In this document: positions 8,469-17,217 of the stretch, one piece after another
How the letters are laid out: every line of letters starts with the position of its first letter
Numbering within the stretch: position 1 is the stretch's first letter
NCBI GenBank assembly: GCA_030690315.1
Contig: JAUYGY010000036.1
Coordinates: 186,001-250,000, forward strand
DNA length: 64,000 nucleotides
From: Aequorivita sp.
Lineage (GTDB): Bacteria; Bacteroidota; Bacteroidia; Flavobacteriales; Flavobacteriaceae
Direction: 5' to 3'
Notes under the pieces: generated by a model
What the model saw: only the letters and a program-made list of their open reading frames with translations
Told to the model about the DNA's origin: nothing
Database searches by the model: none
Program-made: the position numbers and the translations under genes

Positions 8469-11400
8469 TTATTGGTTTACGGGAACTTCTTCATCAATCT
8501 GTTGAAGGGGCTCTTCATCCATTTTTTTCAGTAGATTTGAATCTAAGGGAATTTCCACCGTTGAATCTATTTGAACGTCTTTATCCAAATCCATCGCTTC
8601 ATCCGGCGAATAGAAATGACGGAACAATTTTAAATATTCATTGAACTCTTTTGCTTCGGCACGGCCGTAGGCTTCATCGTCATAAACAACCACAAGCTGC
8701 ACCAAGCTTCGGTAGCGTTCCATGTCGCTAATTATTTCTTCTGCAATACCGCGCTGTTTGTTGAATTTAAGACTATTGTAATAAGCTAAGTGCTCTTGAT
8801 ATTTTTTTGACACATCTTCGTAAACTTGTCGCGCTTTTTCGTGTTTGTCGAGTTCATAATAACCAATAACAAAAGGCTCCAAGAGGGAATAATACTCAAA
8901 ATAATCTATCGGCATTTTTTCCATTGCAAGATCAAGCACTTTTTCGGCTTTGCCTTTTTCGTTGTTGTTTATTAAAGTTTCGGCAAGACGGGCAAGGTTG
9001 CTGCGGTAGGTAATTCCATTTCTACGAGTTTCGGTGTCGTGGTAAATATCGGGGCTTCCGCTGTTGCCCCAATCCCAAGCCATAACGATATCGTACATTT
9101 TATCGGCGTCAATTCGACCCATATCAAAAGGACTTCTTTTGTCGATTGCGGTTTTTATAGGAACAAGCTTATAAACAACACCATCCAATTGCAAATAATC
9201 TTTCATCCACAAATAATCGTCATCGCCAAAACTGCCGCCACTGAAATATATTGGGCGCTCCCAATTGTTGTTGGCAATAATATCCAGCATCATCATTCGG
9301 TTTTTATAAATAATATCTCCTTTAAGATTGATGTCTATGTACGGAACGATTTTATCGGCATCTTTTGGATCCACAATTCCGTTGCGAAGCACAGCTTCCT
9401 TATCAACCGGAATGCGGATTATTTTTGAAGGGAAGGTATTCACCTGTTGTCCGCTAGGCAATTCCATTTGTGTTGCGGGACTGTCATTGGCCACAAAATT
9501 CATCCAAGTTTTAATATCGATGGTGTCTTGTGTGGTTTGTTGGAAAATCAAAAAGTCGCGCGTTCCCCAACGGTATTTATCGTGCGTCAATTGTGAAGGA
9601 ATCGGGTCGCTGGTGAAGGCTTTCTTTTTCATATCGTCAATATACCAATCTGTCTGGAACAGGCTGGTGTTCACAATACGAACATCTTGCCGGTAGCCTT
9701 CAACATTCTGTGCATACCACAGCGCGAAGGTATCGTTATCTCCAATGGTGAAAAGGATGGCATTTTTATCACACGAATCTAAATACATTTTTCCCATGGA
9801 TTGTGCGGTGTAGCGGTTGCTGCGGTCGTGGTCGTCCCAATTTTGGGTTGCCAGCAAAACGGGTGCTGCCAAAGTAGTGGCAATAATAACAATGGGAAGT
9901 GCAATTTTTGGTTTTAAATAATTCTTCAAAAGATCAAAAAGGGCATACACGCCATACCCGATCCACATGGCAAAAACATAAAAACTTCCAACCAATGCAT
10001 AGTCGCGCTCACGGGGTTCAAACGGTCTTTCGTTGAGGTATATTTTTAACGCAAGCCCAGTGAATAGAAAGAATACCAAGAGTACCCAAAAACTTTTTTG
10101 ATCGTTTTTAAAGTGAAAGACCAACCCAATAACCCCTAAAATCAACGGAAGGAAAAAATAAGTGTTCCGCGCTTTGTTATTTGCCATATCACTGGCAAGC
10201 ATATCTTGATTTCCCAACCGAAGCTCATCAATAAACTTGATGCCGCTGAGCCAGTTTCCGTGTAAATCTGTGTATTGACCTTGCACATCGTCCTGCCTTC
10301 CCGTGAAATTCCACATAAAATAGCGCCAGTACATATAGCCAAACTGGTACTCGAACATAAATTTCATATTCTGAAAAAAGGAAGGTTTTTGAATGTCGAG
10401 ATATTGCCCGAAATTTTTTAGAAATTTATCGTAATCAGTTTTGTCAACCAGACTTTGGTTATAGGCCTGTTTAAATTTATTTACTTCATCAACAAGTCTA
10501 GGTTCACTTAAATATTCACTTTTAATTGAAAAATCAAGGCCGCCCGTAAATTCCATATAATTGGAATTATGTTCTGTGCTCCACATTCTTGGCATAAAAG
10601 CTTTCTGTGAATCTTCGGTATTTTGGCTAGCGTTTTTGAAGTTGTTTACAATTATGTATTTGCCCGTGGTTTTGTCTTTTTCGTATTTTGGTTTGTCGTC
10701 TTTATACGGATTGTCTTCATCAAGCCCCACATAGGTTTCAGTGAAAAGGGGCCCGTAAAACAAATGTGTTTCTGGGTATTGCTCTCTGTTGTAATAAGCC
10801 AAAAGTTCGCGGGCATTATTCGGGTTGTTTTCATTTATTACCGTTCCGGCATTTGCACGAATGGGAAGCATCAGCCAGCTTGAAAATCCAATAAAAATAA
10901 ATAGCACACAAAGCAGCATTGTGTTTAATTGCGCATACCCTTTTTTACTTGTAAAACGTAAGCCATATATAAAAAGAACGATGAAAAGTAGCGCGGCAAA
11001 AATGGTTCCCGAGTTGAAGGGAAGCCCCATGCTGTTCACGAAAAATAATTCGGATCCGCTAAAAAACTTCATTGTCATCGGCAATAAAAGTTTGAAGATG
11101 AAAAGAAGAATGGCAACGGTTACAATATTTGCCACTATAAAATTCTTCACAGTAATGGTTTTGTAATGTTTGAAGAAATACAAAAACCCAATGGCGGGAA
11201 TGGTTAACAGCGCCATAAAGTGAACCCCAAACGAAAGCCCAATGATAAATGCAATGAGAATGGCCCAACGATTTCCCCTTGGAAGAAGCATTTCTCGCTC
11301 CCAACGAAGCGCACTATAAAACAATACCGACATTAAAAAAGAACCGCTTGCATACACTTCCGCTTCCACGGCGTTGTACCAAAAACTATCGGTGAAAGCA

Positions 11401-11795
11401 AATGCAAGCGCGCCAACAGCTGCGCTGCCAATAATGGCTATGTAATTTGTTTTTCCAATTTCTTGGTGCTTTGAAACAATGTTTGTCAATAAAATGGAAA
11501 GGGACCAAAAAAGAAATAGAATGGTAAAAGCACTTGAAAAAACTGACATTAAGTTAATGGTGAGTGCTATCTGCGAAGCATCAGGAGCAAAAATTGAGAA
11601 AAATGCACCGAGCAATTGGTAAAGAGGCGCTCCCGGTGGGTGGCCAACTTCCAGATTACTGGCGGTAGTTATGTATTCGCCAGCATCCCAAAAACTCGCG
11701 GTTGGTTCTACTGTAAGCCAGTAAGTTGTGAGTGCAATTGCAAAGACAATCCACCCGGTAATTTTGTTCCATTTTGTAAAGTTGAAAGAACCCAT
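8469..11795 (-). CDS. DUF2723 (GT117-like) large membrane protein
   Basis: A protein of 1108 residues. The N-terminal block (W-KITGWIVFAIAL, EPTASFWDAGEYI, GHPPGAPLYQLLG) is the signature of DUF2723, a GT-C-like glycosyltransferase fold related to protein O-mannosyltransferases. The acidic residues in FWDAGE are the likely catalytic site by analogy with GT-C enzymes. About ten to twelve hydrophobic segments occupy residues 15-330 and 550-680. A soluble region (about 690-1108) includes GDNDTFALWYAQ and tail helices resembling TPR repeats. An inner-membrane role transferring a lipid-linked sugar to exported protein or glycan is inferred. The deacetylase follows immediately. Confidence 0.92.
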   Translation of the reverse strand: MGSFNFTKWNKITGWIVFAIALTTYWLTVEPTASFWDAGEYITTASNLEVGHPPGAPLYQLLGAFFSIFAPDASQIALTINLMSVFSSAFTILFLFWSLSILLTNIVSKHQEIGKTNYIAIIGSAAVGALAFAFTDSFWYNAVEAEVYASGSFLMSVLFYSALRWEREMLLPRGNRWAILIAFIIGLSFGVHFMALLTIPAIGFLYFFKHYKTITVKNFIVANIVTVAILLFIFKLLLPMTMKFFSGSELFFVNSMGLPFNSGTIFAALLFIVLFIYGLRFTSKKGYAQLNTMLLCVLFIFIGFSSWLMLPIRANAGTVINENNPNNARELLAYYNREQYPETHLFYGPLFTETYVGLDEDNPYKDDKPKYEKDKTTGKYIIVNNFKNASQNTEDSQKAFMPRMWSTEHNSNYMEFTGGLDFSIKSEYLSEPRLVDEVNKFKQAYNQSLVDKTDYDKFLKNFGQYLDIQKPSFFQNMKFMFEYQFGYMYWRYFMWNFTGRQDDVQGQYTDLHGNWLSGIKFIDELRLGNQDMLASDMANNKARNTYFFLPLILGVIGLVFHFKNDQKSFWVLLVFFLFTGLALKIYLNERPFEPRERDYALVGSFYVFAMWIGYGVYALFDLLKNYLKPKIALPIVIIATTLAAPVLLATQNWDDHDRSNRYTAQSMGKMYLDSCDKNAILFTIGDNDTFALWYAQNVEGYRQDVRIVNTSLFQTDWYIDDMKKKAFTSDPIPSQLTHDKYRWGTRDFLIFQQTTQDTIDIKTWMNFVANDSPATQMELPSGQQVNTFPSKIIRIPVDKEAVLRNGIVDPKDADKIVPYIDINLKGDIIYKNRMMMLDIIANNNWERPIYFSGGSFGDDDYLWMKDYLQLDGVVYKLVPIKTAIDKRSPFDMGRIDADKMYDIVMAWDWGNSGSPDIYHDTETRRNGITYRSNLARLAETLINNNEKGKAEKVLDLAMEKMPIDYFEYYSLLEPFVIGYYELDKHEKARQVYEDVSKKYQEHLAYYNSLKFNKQRGIAEEIISDMERYRSLVQLVVVYDDEAYGRAEAKEFNEYLKLFRHFYSPDEAMDLDKDVQIDSTVEIPLDSNLLKKMDEEPLQQIDEEVPVNQ

Positions 11796-11818
11796 AAGCG
11801 CGTAAAATTTTGAAGATA

Positions 11819-11848
11819 CGAATTTACTAATAATATAGATAGCCCCAA
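11819..11848 (-). promoter_or_regulatory. Promoter of the DUF2723-deacetylase operon
   Basis: Read on the minus strand: TTG, 19 bases, then TAAATTCG (7 of 8 matches to TAnnTTTG). Spacing and position, 23 bases before the ATG at 11795, fit a Bacteroidota housekeeping promoter. Confidence 0.45.
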
Positions 11849-11938
11849 GTATCTAATTGAGGTAACGTGCAATATGGAGCGATATTTTTTGGAGGATGAA
11901 GGTTTGCAAAACACAAACAGTATTTTTTCATTAAAATA

Positions 11939-11969
11939 TTTGTGCAAGCCAAAGTTTGTATTAAATTTG
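11939..11969 (+). promoter_or_regulatory. Promoter upstream of tRNA-Gln
   Basis: TTTG at 11939-11942, a 19-base spacer, and TAAATTTG at 11962-11969: an exact -7 box with the expected -33 element. Transcription would begin about 11976, some 55 bases before the tRNA. Confidence 0.5.
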
Positions 11970-12003
11970 CACCTCCTAGGCGAAAAAATATTTTTAGCTT
12001 CGG

Positions 12004-12026
12004 TGGGCGAAAGCCCAAGTTTTTTT
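12004..12026 (+). promoter_or_regulatory. Terminator-like hairpin in the tRNA-Gln leader
   Basis: TGGGC, a GAAA tetraloop, GCCCA, then AG and seven T. It lies between the promoter at 11962 and the tRNA at 12032, so it may act as an attenuator or a processing signal. The stem is only 5 bp, so it may be fortuitous. Confidence 0.3.
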
Positions 12027-12031
12027 GGAAT

Positions 12032-12104
12032 TGGCCCATGGTGTAACTGGCAACACGTCTGTTTTTGGTACAGAAGAGTCTAGGTTCGAGCCCTAGTGGG
12101 CCAA
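12032..12104 (+). tRNA. tRNA-Gln (anticodon TTG)
   Basis: A full cloverleaf can be drawn. The 7-bp acceptor is TGGCCCA with TGGGCCA (12097-12103), plus discriminator A12104. The D arm is GTGT-loop-ACAC. The anticodon arm is TCTGT / ACAGA with loop TTTTGGT, giving anticodon TTG, which reads CAA. The T arm is CTAGG / CCTAG around TTCGAGC. CCA is not encoded (the next bases are CAA). Confidence 0.95.
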
Positions 12105-12107
12105 CAA

Positions 12108-12141
12108 AAGTCTCAATCTTTCTAAGATTGGGACTTTTTTT
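12108..12141 (+). terminator. Rho-independent terminator of tRNA-Gln
   Basis: AGTCTCAATCTT, a 3-base loop, then AAGATTGGGACT (one G-U pair) and a seven-T tract, directly behind the tRNA. Confidence 0.8.
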
Positions 12142-12153
12142 ATTTCGCAATTT

Positions 12154-12337
12154 TAAGTGGATGCTAAGTGGATACTAGGATTCTAAGTTGATACTAAATG
12201 GATGCTAAGTGGATACTATTGTGATTGAATAGACTCACAGTATCCATAGCATCAATAGAAACAACACATCTATAGAATCAATAGAATCAATAGAATCAAC
12301 AGCATCCATAGCATCAACAGCATCCACAGAATCAAAA
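12154..12337 (+). repeat. Inverted array of short TAGNATCCA-type repeats
   Basis: This is most of the 363-base gene-free stretch after the tRNA. The left arm (12154-12217) repeats words such as AAGTGGATGCT. The right arm (12239-12337) repeats TAGAATCAA, AGCATCCA and AGCATCAAC, the reverse complement of the left words with small changes. GGATACT (12211-12217) pairs with AGTATCC (12239-12245) around a 21-base centre. No open reading frame of note is present. Between the array and the next gene only a promoter box is seen. Confidence 0.7.
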
Positions 12338-12429
12338 CTTTGCAGCCCCAGCCGTTCCCCATTCCGTTTATTTCCGATCTTCAAAAAAGGTTGGGATTTT
12401 TTATTTTCCCACTTAAAAAAATATTTTAA

Positions 12430-12437
12430 TATGTTTG
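12430..12437 (+). promoter_or_regulatory. -7 promoter box of the 200-residue secreted protein gene
   Basis: TATGTTTG is an exact TAnnTTTG match 30 bases before the ATG at 12468. No -33 element is obvious. Confidence 0.4.
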
Positions 12438-12467
12438 CAATACGTAAAAACCTAAATTAAAACAATT

Positions 12468-13070
12468 ATGAAAAAACAATTAATGCTAATTGCCGTGCTG
12501 TTTTGCACAACTGTGATGTTTTCACAAAAAGTAAAAGTAACTCAAGGTGATTTTAAAAATTTAAAGGGAATAACTGCTTACAATCTTGAGTTTGATTATT
12601 CAAACCTTTCCATACCAAAGTACAAATCTGAGGATGAGTTTTTGGAAGATAAAATGGCAAAGAGAGACGAGAAAGAAGAAGGAAAGGGTGAAAATTTCAA
12701 AGAATCTTGGTTTGCAGATCGTCCAAATCGCTATGAGCCTAAATTTATTGAATCATTCAACAAGCGTTTTGATGACGGTGAAATAAAAGTAGGAACAGAC
12801 ATTGGTGCAGAATACACAATGAAAGTGCACACCACAATGATGTATGCAGGATACAACGTGGGGGTGGTTCGCCAAAATTCAAAAATTGAGGCTACTATTT
12901 CGGTTTACAAAACCGGCGATCCTACGAATGTTATTTTCTCAGCAGATTATACTAAAGTAGAAGGCAACGGTACTTTCGGCATGGATTACGATTCTGGTTA
13001 TAGAATTTCTGAAGCCTATGCAAAATTGGCAAAAGAAGTTGCCGCAAATATTCAGAAAAAAGCAAAATAA
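12468..13070 (+). CDS. Secreted protein of unknown function (200 residues)
   Basis: The signal peptide MKKQLMLIAVLFCTTVMFSQ ends in the usual flavobacterial SQ. The mature protein has a charged central part (residues about 55-85, rich in K, D and E) and a C-terminal half ending in an amphipathic helix (SEAYAKLAKEVAANIQKK). No catalytic motif is recognised. The sequence VRQNSKIEATISVYKTGD resembles small periplasmic beta-sandwich proteins that report on oligomeric assembly, but no family can be named. It appears to be a single-gene unit ending 7 bases before the convergent FAD oxidoreductase. Confidence 0.85.
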   Translation: MKKQLMLIAVLFCTTVMFSQKVKVTQGDFKNLKGITAYNLEFDYSNLSIPKYKSEDEFLEDKMAKRDEKEEGKGENFKESWFADRPNRYEPKFIESFNKRFDDGEIKVGTDIGAEYTMKVHTTMMYAGYNVGVVRQNSKIEATISVYKTGDPTNVIFSADYTKVEGNGTFGMDYDSGYRISEAYAKLAKEVAANIQKKAK

Positions 13071-13076
13071 CAAGAG

Positions 13077-14342
13077 CTAGCTCACCTTTTCATTTTCCAT
13101 ATCAATAACCTTCGCAACCGTCTTTACAAGGCGGTTGTGGTTTTTTACAAAAGGATTGGTTTCATCCCAAACATACCCTGCTAGCACAGCACAAATCTGT
13201 TCTTTTATAACTGGGTTTTCAGGACGGTGGAAAAATATTTTCTGCAGATTGCCCGTGTACCATTCCGTAACATAAGTTCTGAAAACATTTACGCCCCTCA
13301 TAATATATTCTGTGTAATCTTCTTCCCAATCAACCTTTTCCCCATTTAATTCTTTGGCAATTAACTTGGCTGCTTTCAGCCCAGATTCTGTGGCGAAGGT
13401 GACACCAGAAGAAAAAACGGGATCCAGGAATTCGGCACTATTTCCCGTAAGGGCATAGCCTTTTCCGTACAACTGCTTCACGGCTTTTGAATAATTTTTA
13501 ATAATATGCGGCTCAAATAGGAAGTCTAGATCTTTCAATCTGTCATAATAATAGTCTGATATTTTCAGCATTTCACGCAATCTTTCGGCGTTGGTACCTT
13601 CAAAAGATTCAATAAACTCCGTTGGTCCAACAAATCCAATACTCGTATTTCCGTTTGAAAAAGGAATCACCCAAAGCCAAACTTCATCCATCACCACATC
13701 AAAGGTAATAAGGGTTCCTTCCACACCTTCGGGGCGGTCGGTTTCTTTGACGTGGGTATAAATAGCAGAATTTGGGTTGAGGGTAGAAGGTTTTTCCAAA
13801 TCCAACAAACGTGGCAAAACCCTTCCGTAGCCGCTACTGTCTATGATGAACTTCGCATTTATTTTATACTCATTACCTTCTTCATCTTTTACGGTTGTCG
13901 TGGAATTACCCGCACCCTGAGCGGAGCCGAAGGGGTTATCAAATTCAACAGCCATAACTTCGTGCCCAAAGGAAACATCAACGCCTTTTTTCACAATTTC
14001 TTTGGCAAGGGTATTGTCAAAATCTGCACGTGGAACTTGCCAGGTATAATCCCAGCCCGGCGTGTGTTTTTTTCCAAAATCGAAATTACAAACAATGCCA
14101 TCCTTCAAAAATCGGGCGCCTGCCTTTATTTCATAATTCTGTTCCATCAAGCAATCCAAAAGTCCCGCTTCCTCAAAATGGTCCATACAGCGTGGCAAAA
14201 GACTTTCGCCAATTACAAAGCGCGGAAACTTACTTTTTTCCACTACTTTACAACTTATTCCGTTGTTCTTTAAATAGGCAGAAGCCACACAGCCAGAAGG
14301 TCCAGCACCAATAATTAACACATCAACCGCAATATCATTCAT
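13077..14342 (-). CDS. FAD-dependent oxidoreductase of the flexirubin locus
   Basis: A 421-residue flavoprotein. The dinucleotide-binding motif GAGPSGCVASAYL lies at residues 12-24, and a second flavin-contact block near ALTGNSAEFLDPVFSSGVTFA (about 301-321). It belongs to the geranylgeranyl-reductase / tryptophan-halogenase superfamily, which uses FAD for hydroxylation, halogenation or reduction. It is divergent from the ammonia-lyase gene, sharing a 101-base promoter region. In flexirubin loci such a gene usually sits next to the lyase. Hydroxylation or halogenation of the aryl ring or the resorcinol is the obvious hypothesis. Which reaction cannot be read here: I did not find the WxWxIP halogenase motif, but only WLWVIPFSNG (about 222-231), which is similar. 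Confidence 0.88.
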   Translation of the reverse strand: MNDIAVDVLIIGAGPSGCVASAYLKNNGISCKVVEKSKFPRFVIGESLLPRCMDHFEEAGLLDCLMEQNYEIKAGARFLKDGIVCNFDFGKKHTPGWDYTWQVPRADFDNTLAKEIVKKGVDVSFGHEVMAVEFDNPFGSAQGAGNSTTTVKDEEGNEYKINAKFIIDSSGYGRVLPRLLDLEKPSTLNPNSAIYTHVKETDRPEGVEGTLITFDVVMDEVWLWVIPFSNGNTSIGFVGPTEFIESFEGTNAERLREMLKISDYYYDRLKDLDFLFEPHIIKNYSKAVKQLYGKGYALTGNSAEFLDPVFSSGVTFATESGLKAAKLIAKELNGEKVDWEEDYTEYIMRGVNVFRTYVTEWYTGNLQKIFFHRPENPVIKEQICAVLAGYVWDETNPFVKNHNRLVKTVAKVIDMENEKVS

Positions 14343-14372
14343 ATTATTAATAAATAGATTGTTAAAAAATTC

Positions 14373-14380
14373 TAAATTTG
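14373..14380 (+). promoter_or_regulatory. -7 promoter box of the main flexirubin operon
   Basis: TAAATTTG is an exact -7 box 64 bases before the ammonia-lyase ATG. It faces the divergent promoter at 14385-14413, so the two start sites lie within about 20 bases and could be co-regulated. Confidence 0.4.
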
Positions 14381-14384
14381 CATT

Positions 14385-14413
14385 CTAAAGTAACGAATAA
14401 AACTTGCACTCAA
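14385..14413 (-). promoter_or_regulatory. Promoter of the FAD oxidoreductase
   Basis: Read on the minus strand: TTG, 18 bases, TACTTTAG (7 of 8 matches to TAnnTTTG), 43 bases before the ATG at 14342. Confidence 0.4.
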
Positions 14414-14443
14414 AAATTAATCAAACCATTGATTCAACAATAA

Positions 14444-15970
14444 ATGCCAACATTACAAGGTAAACTGGAAATAGCCGATTTTGATCAAATAATCTTCAAA
14501 AACGATACTGTCCAACTTCACAAAGATATAATAGAAAGAGTTCAAAATAGTTTCGATTTTCTGAAAGAATTTTCTGAAAACAAAACTATTTACGGTGTCA
14601 ACACGGGTTTTGGCCCGATGGCCCAGTACAAAATAAAGGATGACGAGCGCATCCAGCTTCAATATAATCTTATTCGCAGCCATTCTTCGGGCACTGGAAA
14701 TCCAATTCCGGCGCAATATGTTCGTGCTGCGATGCTTGCCCGATTAAACACCTTAAGTCTTGGAAATAGCGGCGTTCATCCATCGGTCATTAAATTGATG
14801 AGTGAATTGTTGAATAAAAATATCATCCCGCTTATTTACGAACACGGCGGCGTGGGCGCCAGTGGCGATTTGGTGCAACTTGCCCATTTGGCTTTGGTGT
14901 TGATAGGCGAAGGCGAAGTTTTTTACAAAGGAGAACGAAAAAATACGGATGAAGTTTTCAAAATTGAAAACCTGCAGCCCATAAAAGTTGAGCTTCGCGA
15001 AGGTTTGGCGCTTATGAACGGAACCTCAGTAATGACGGGAATTGGCGTTGTAAACGTGCTTTACACGCGACGAATTATGGATTGGATGATCAAGGCATCT
15101 TCCGCCATCAATGAAATTGTGATGGCCTATGACGACCATCTTTCCTTTGAATTGAACCAAACCAAAAAGCACGAAGGCCAGCGCAAAATTGCTGAAATGA
15201 TGCGCGCCCATTTAAATGATAGTAACCTGACAAGAAAAAGGGAACATCACTTATATAATGGCGCTAAAGATGTGGTTGTTTTTGATGAAAAAGTGCAGGA
15301 ATATTATTCGCTGCGCTGTGTGCCACAAATTTTGGGTCCTGTTTTGGACACGTTGAATAATGTTGAAAAAATATTGATTGAAGAAGTAAATTCAGCAAAC
15401 GACAACCCGATTGTGGATGTTGAAAATAGAAATGTATATCACGGCGGAAATTTTCACGGCGATTATGTTTCCCTGGAAATGGACAAATTGAAAATAGTAG
15501 TTGCGAAAATGACGATGCTTTCGGAACGACAATTGAATTATTTGCTAAATTCAAAATTGAACGACATTTTGCCCCCGTTCGTAAATTTGGGAAAACTTGG
15601 GCTTAACTTTGGAATGCAGGGCGTACAGTTTACCGCCACTTCAACCACAGCCGAAAGCCAAATGCTCAGCAACCCAATGTATGTGCACAGCATTCCGAAC
15701 AACAACGACAATCAGGACATTGTGAGTATGGGCACAAACGCCGCGCTTATTACAAAAAAAGTGATAGAAAATGCTTTTGAAGTGGTCGCGATTGAACTAA
15801 TAACCATAGTTCAAGCCATTGAATATTTAAATGTGCAGGATAGCGTTTCATCCGAAACCAAAAAAATGTATGATGAAATCCGCGCTATTGTCCCAGTTTT
15901 TAAAGAAGATGTTGTGATGTATCCTTTTGTAAATAGCGTGAAGGAATTTTTGATGGATTGCTCAAAATAA
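14444..15970 (+). CDS. Aromatic amino acid ammonia-lyase (tyrosine ammonia-lyase type)
   Basis: A 508-residue member of the HAL/PAL/TAL family. The prosthetic group MIO forms from Ala139-Ser140-Gly141 in GGVGASGDLVQLAH, and the catalytic tyrosine is in IYGVNTGFGP (Tyr50). NDNPIVDVE and NNNDNQDIVSMG are further active-site blocks. From memory it is highly similar along its length to the characterised tyrosine ammonia-lyase of Flavobacterium johnsoniae. The residues at the usual selectivity position are Ser79-His80 (as in histidases); the flavobacterial enzyme shares this, so context decides for tyrosine. The reaction would give p-coumarate and ammonia, supplying the aryl starter of the polyene. 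It is the first rightward gene of the cluster. Confusion with a histidase is the main alternative. Confidence 0.93.
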   Translation: MPTLQGKLEIADFDQIIFKNDTVQLHKDIIERVQNSFDFLKEFSENKTIYGVNTGFGPMAQYKIKDDERIQLQYNLIRSHSSGTGNPIPAQYVRAAMLARLNTLSLGNSGVHPSVIKLMSELLNKNIIPLIYEHGGVGASGDLVQLAHLALVLIGEGEVFYKGERKNTDEVFKIENLQPIKVELREGLALMNGTSVMTGIGVVNVLYTRRIMDWMIKASSAINEIVMAYDDHLSFELNQTKKHEGQRKIAEMMRAHLNDSNLTRKREHHLYNGAKDVVVFDEKVQEYYSLRCVPQILGPVLDTLNNVEKILIEEVNSANDNPIVDVENRNVYHGGNFHGDYVSLEMDKLKIVVAKMTMLSERQLNYLLNSKLNDILPPFVNLGKLGLNFGMQGVQFTATSTTAESQMLSNPMYVHSIPNNNDNQDIVSMGTNAALITKKVIENAFEVVAIELITIVQAIEYLNVQDSVSSETKKMYDEIRAIVPVFKEDVVMYPFVNSVKEFLMDCSK

Positions 15971-16030
15971 CTTCGGATTTTATCTTTAAATTGTTTATTT
16001 TAACTTCAACTAACTTAAAATAATATAATT

Positions 16031-17164
16031 ATGAAAGCAATTTTTTCTTCCGTATTAATTCTCTTATTGGGAATAACCGCTGTTTCCGCACAGGAACTGG
16101 CTTTGGTTCGCGACAATGATCTTTTTGGATACATCAACAAATCTGGGGAATACGTTATTCAGCCACAATTTGAAAAAGCAGATAGTTTTTCCGGCAAGAT
16201 GGCCGCAGCCATGAAAGACAAAAAATGGGGTTTTATAAATACTTCGGGCGAATGGGTAATCCAGCCTGAATATGAAAGGGTAAAAGCCTTCAATTCTGGG
16301 TATGCGCTAGTATTTCAAAATGACCAATGGAAATATATAAATGCTAAAGGCGAAACTTTAAATACACCAGCTAGCGAGAAATATTATGATTTTGACAACG
16401 GCGTGGCTATATTAAGAAGTGGTGAGAAAATAGGTTTGATAGACACTAACGGGAAAACAATTTTAGAGCCAAAATATGATGAAATAAAAGGTTTCAACAA
16501 CGGTCATGCAAAATTCAAAAGTGGTGAAACTTGGGGATTGATGAACACAAAAGGCGAAGTTGTTGTGCCGGCAGAATATAACGAGATTGGCGATTTCAGC
16601 AAAAACGGAATTTGGGCCAGAAAAGGGGAAAGCTTTGGTGTGTTGATTAATGGAACTTTTACTCCAATTAACGGCGTAGATAAAATTTGGGATTTCACAA
16701 ATGATTCTCAATTAACCTATGCCCGAAGCAATAAAAAAATGGGTTTCATTAACGGTAAAGGTGAGTGGGTTATCCAACCAGCTTATGATAAAGCCCGTGC
16801 TTTTAATGCAGGGTTTGCACCTGTAAACGAAGGAAAAGTTTGGAGTTATATTAATGAGAAAGGTGAAAAATTAGGCAATAATGGATACGCAGATGCTGAA
16901 ATTTTTTCTGATAATGGTTTAGCTCCCGTAAAAGAGAAAAAACTGTGGGGCTTTATTGACAAATCTGGAAAACTCGTGATTCCAATGGAGTATGATATTT
17001 CTATTGGAATGTTTGGCTTTTTGCAAAGTGGATCAGATAAAGGTTTTATTGACGGTCTTGCCCGCGTAAAGAAAAATAAACAATGGGGTTTTATTGATGA
17101 AAAGGGACAAGTACTTGGCAAATGGCATCAAAATGCCGAGGCTTTTGTGGATACTTCGAAATAA
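16031..17164 (+). CDS. Secreted WG-repeat protein
   Basis: A 377-residue protein. The signal peptide is MKAIFSSVLILLLGITAVSAQ, then about nine degenerate repeats of roughly 38-45 residues with cores such as KWGFINTSGEWVIQPEYE, TWGLMNTKGEVVVPAEY and LWGFIDKSGKLVIPMEYD. This is the WG/KWG beta-repeat family, thought to form a binding scaffold; no catalytic role is known. It lies 60 bases after the ammonia-lyase and 53 before the ketoreductase. Whether it serves the pigment pathway or is a passenger is unclear. Confidence 0.9.
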   Translation: MKAIFSSVLILLLGITAVSAQELALVRDNDLFGYINKSGEYVIQPQFEKADSFSGKMAAAMKDKKWGFINTSGEWVIQPEYERVKAFNSGYALVFQNDQWKYINAKGETLNTPASEKYYDFDNGVAILRSGEKIGLIDTNGKTILEPKYDEIKGFNNGHAKFKSGETWGLMNTKGEVVVPAEYNEIGDFSKNGIWARKGESFGVLINGTFTPINGVDKIWDFTNDSQLTYARSNKKMGFINGKGEWVIQPAYDKARAFNAGFAPVNEGKVWSYINEKGEKLGNNGYADAEIFSDNGLAPVKEKKLWGFIDKSGKLVIPMEYDISIGMFGFLQSGSDKGFIDGLARVKKNKQWGFIDEKGQVLGKWHQNAEAFVDTSK

Positions 17165-17170
17165 AAAGTG

Positions 17171-17205
17171 TTCAGTTAGCAGTAACAATTGGCAGTAAAA
17201 AACTT
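17171..17205 (+). repeat. Fragment of an interspersed repeat
   Basis: The gap before the ketoreductase holds CAGTTAGCAGT-AACAATTGGCAGT, a doubled GGCAGT/AGCAGT word of the kind scattered between flavobacterial genes. It interrupts otherwise tight gene packing. Confidence 0.3.
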
Positions 17206-17217
17206 GCTTGAAAATTT

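Noticed and set aside
12154..12337. Possible CRISPR array
   Set aside because: Units are 9-11 bases with no unique spacers and reversed orientation in the second half; no cas genes lie nearby.
14444..15970. Histidase (HutH) of histidine catabolism
   Set aside because: No other hut gene is near; the gene heads a pigment cluster and resembles the flavobacterial tyrosine ammonia-lyase.
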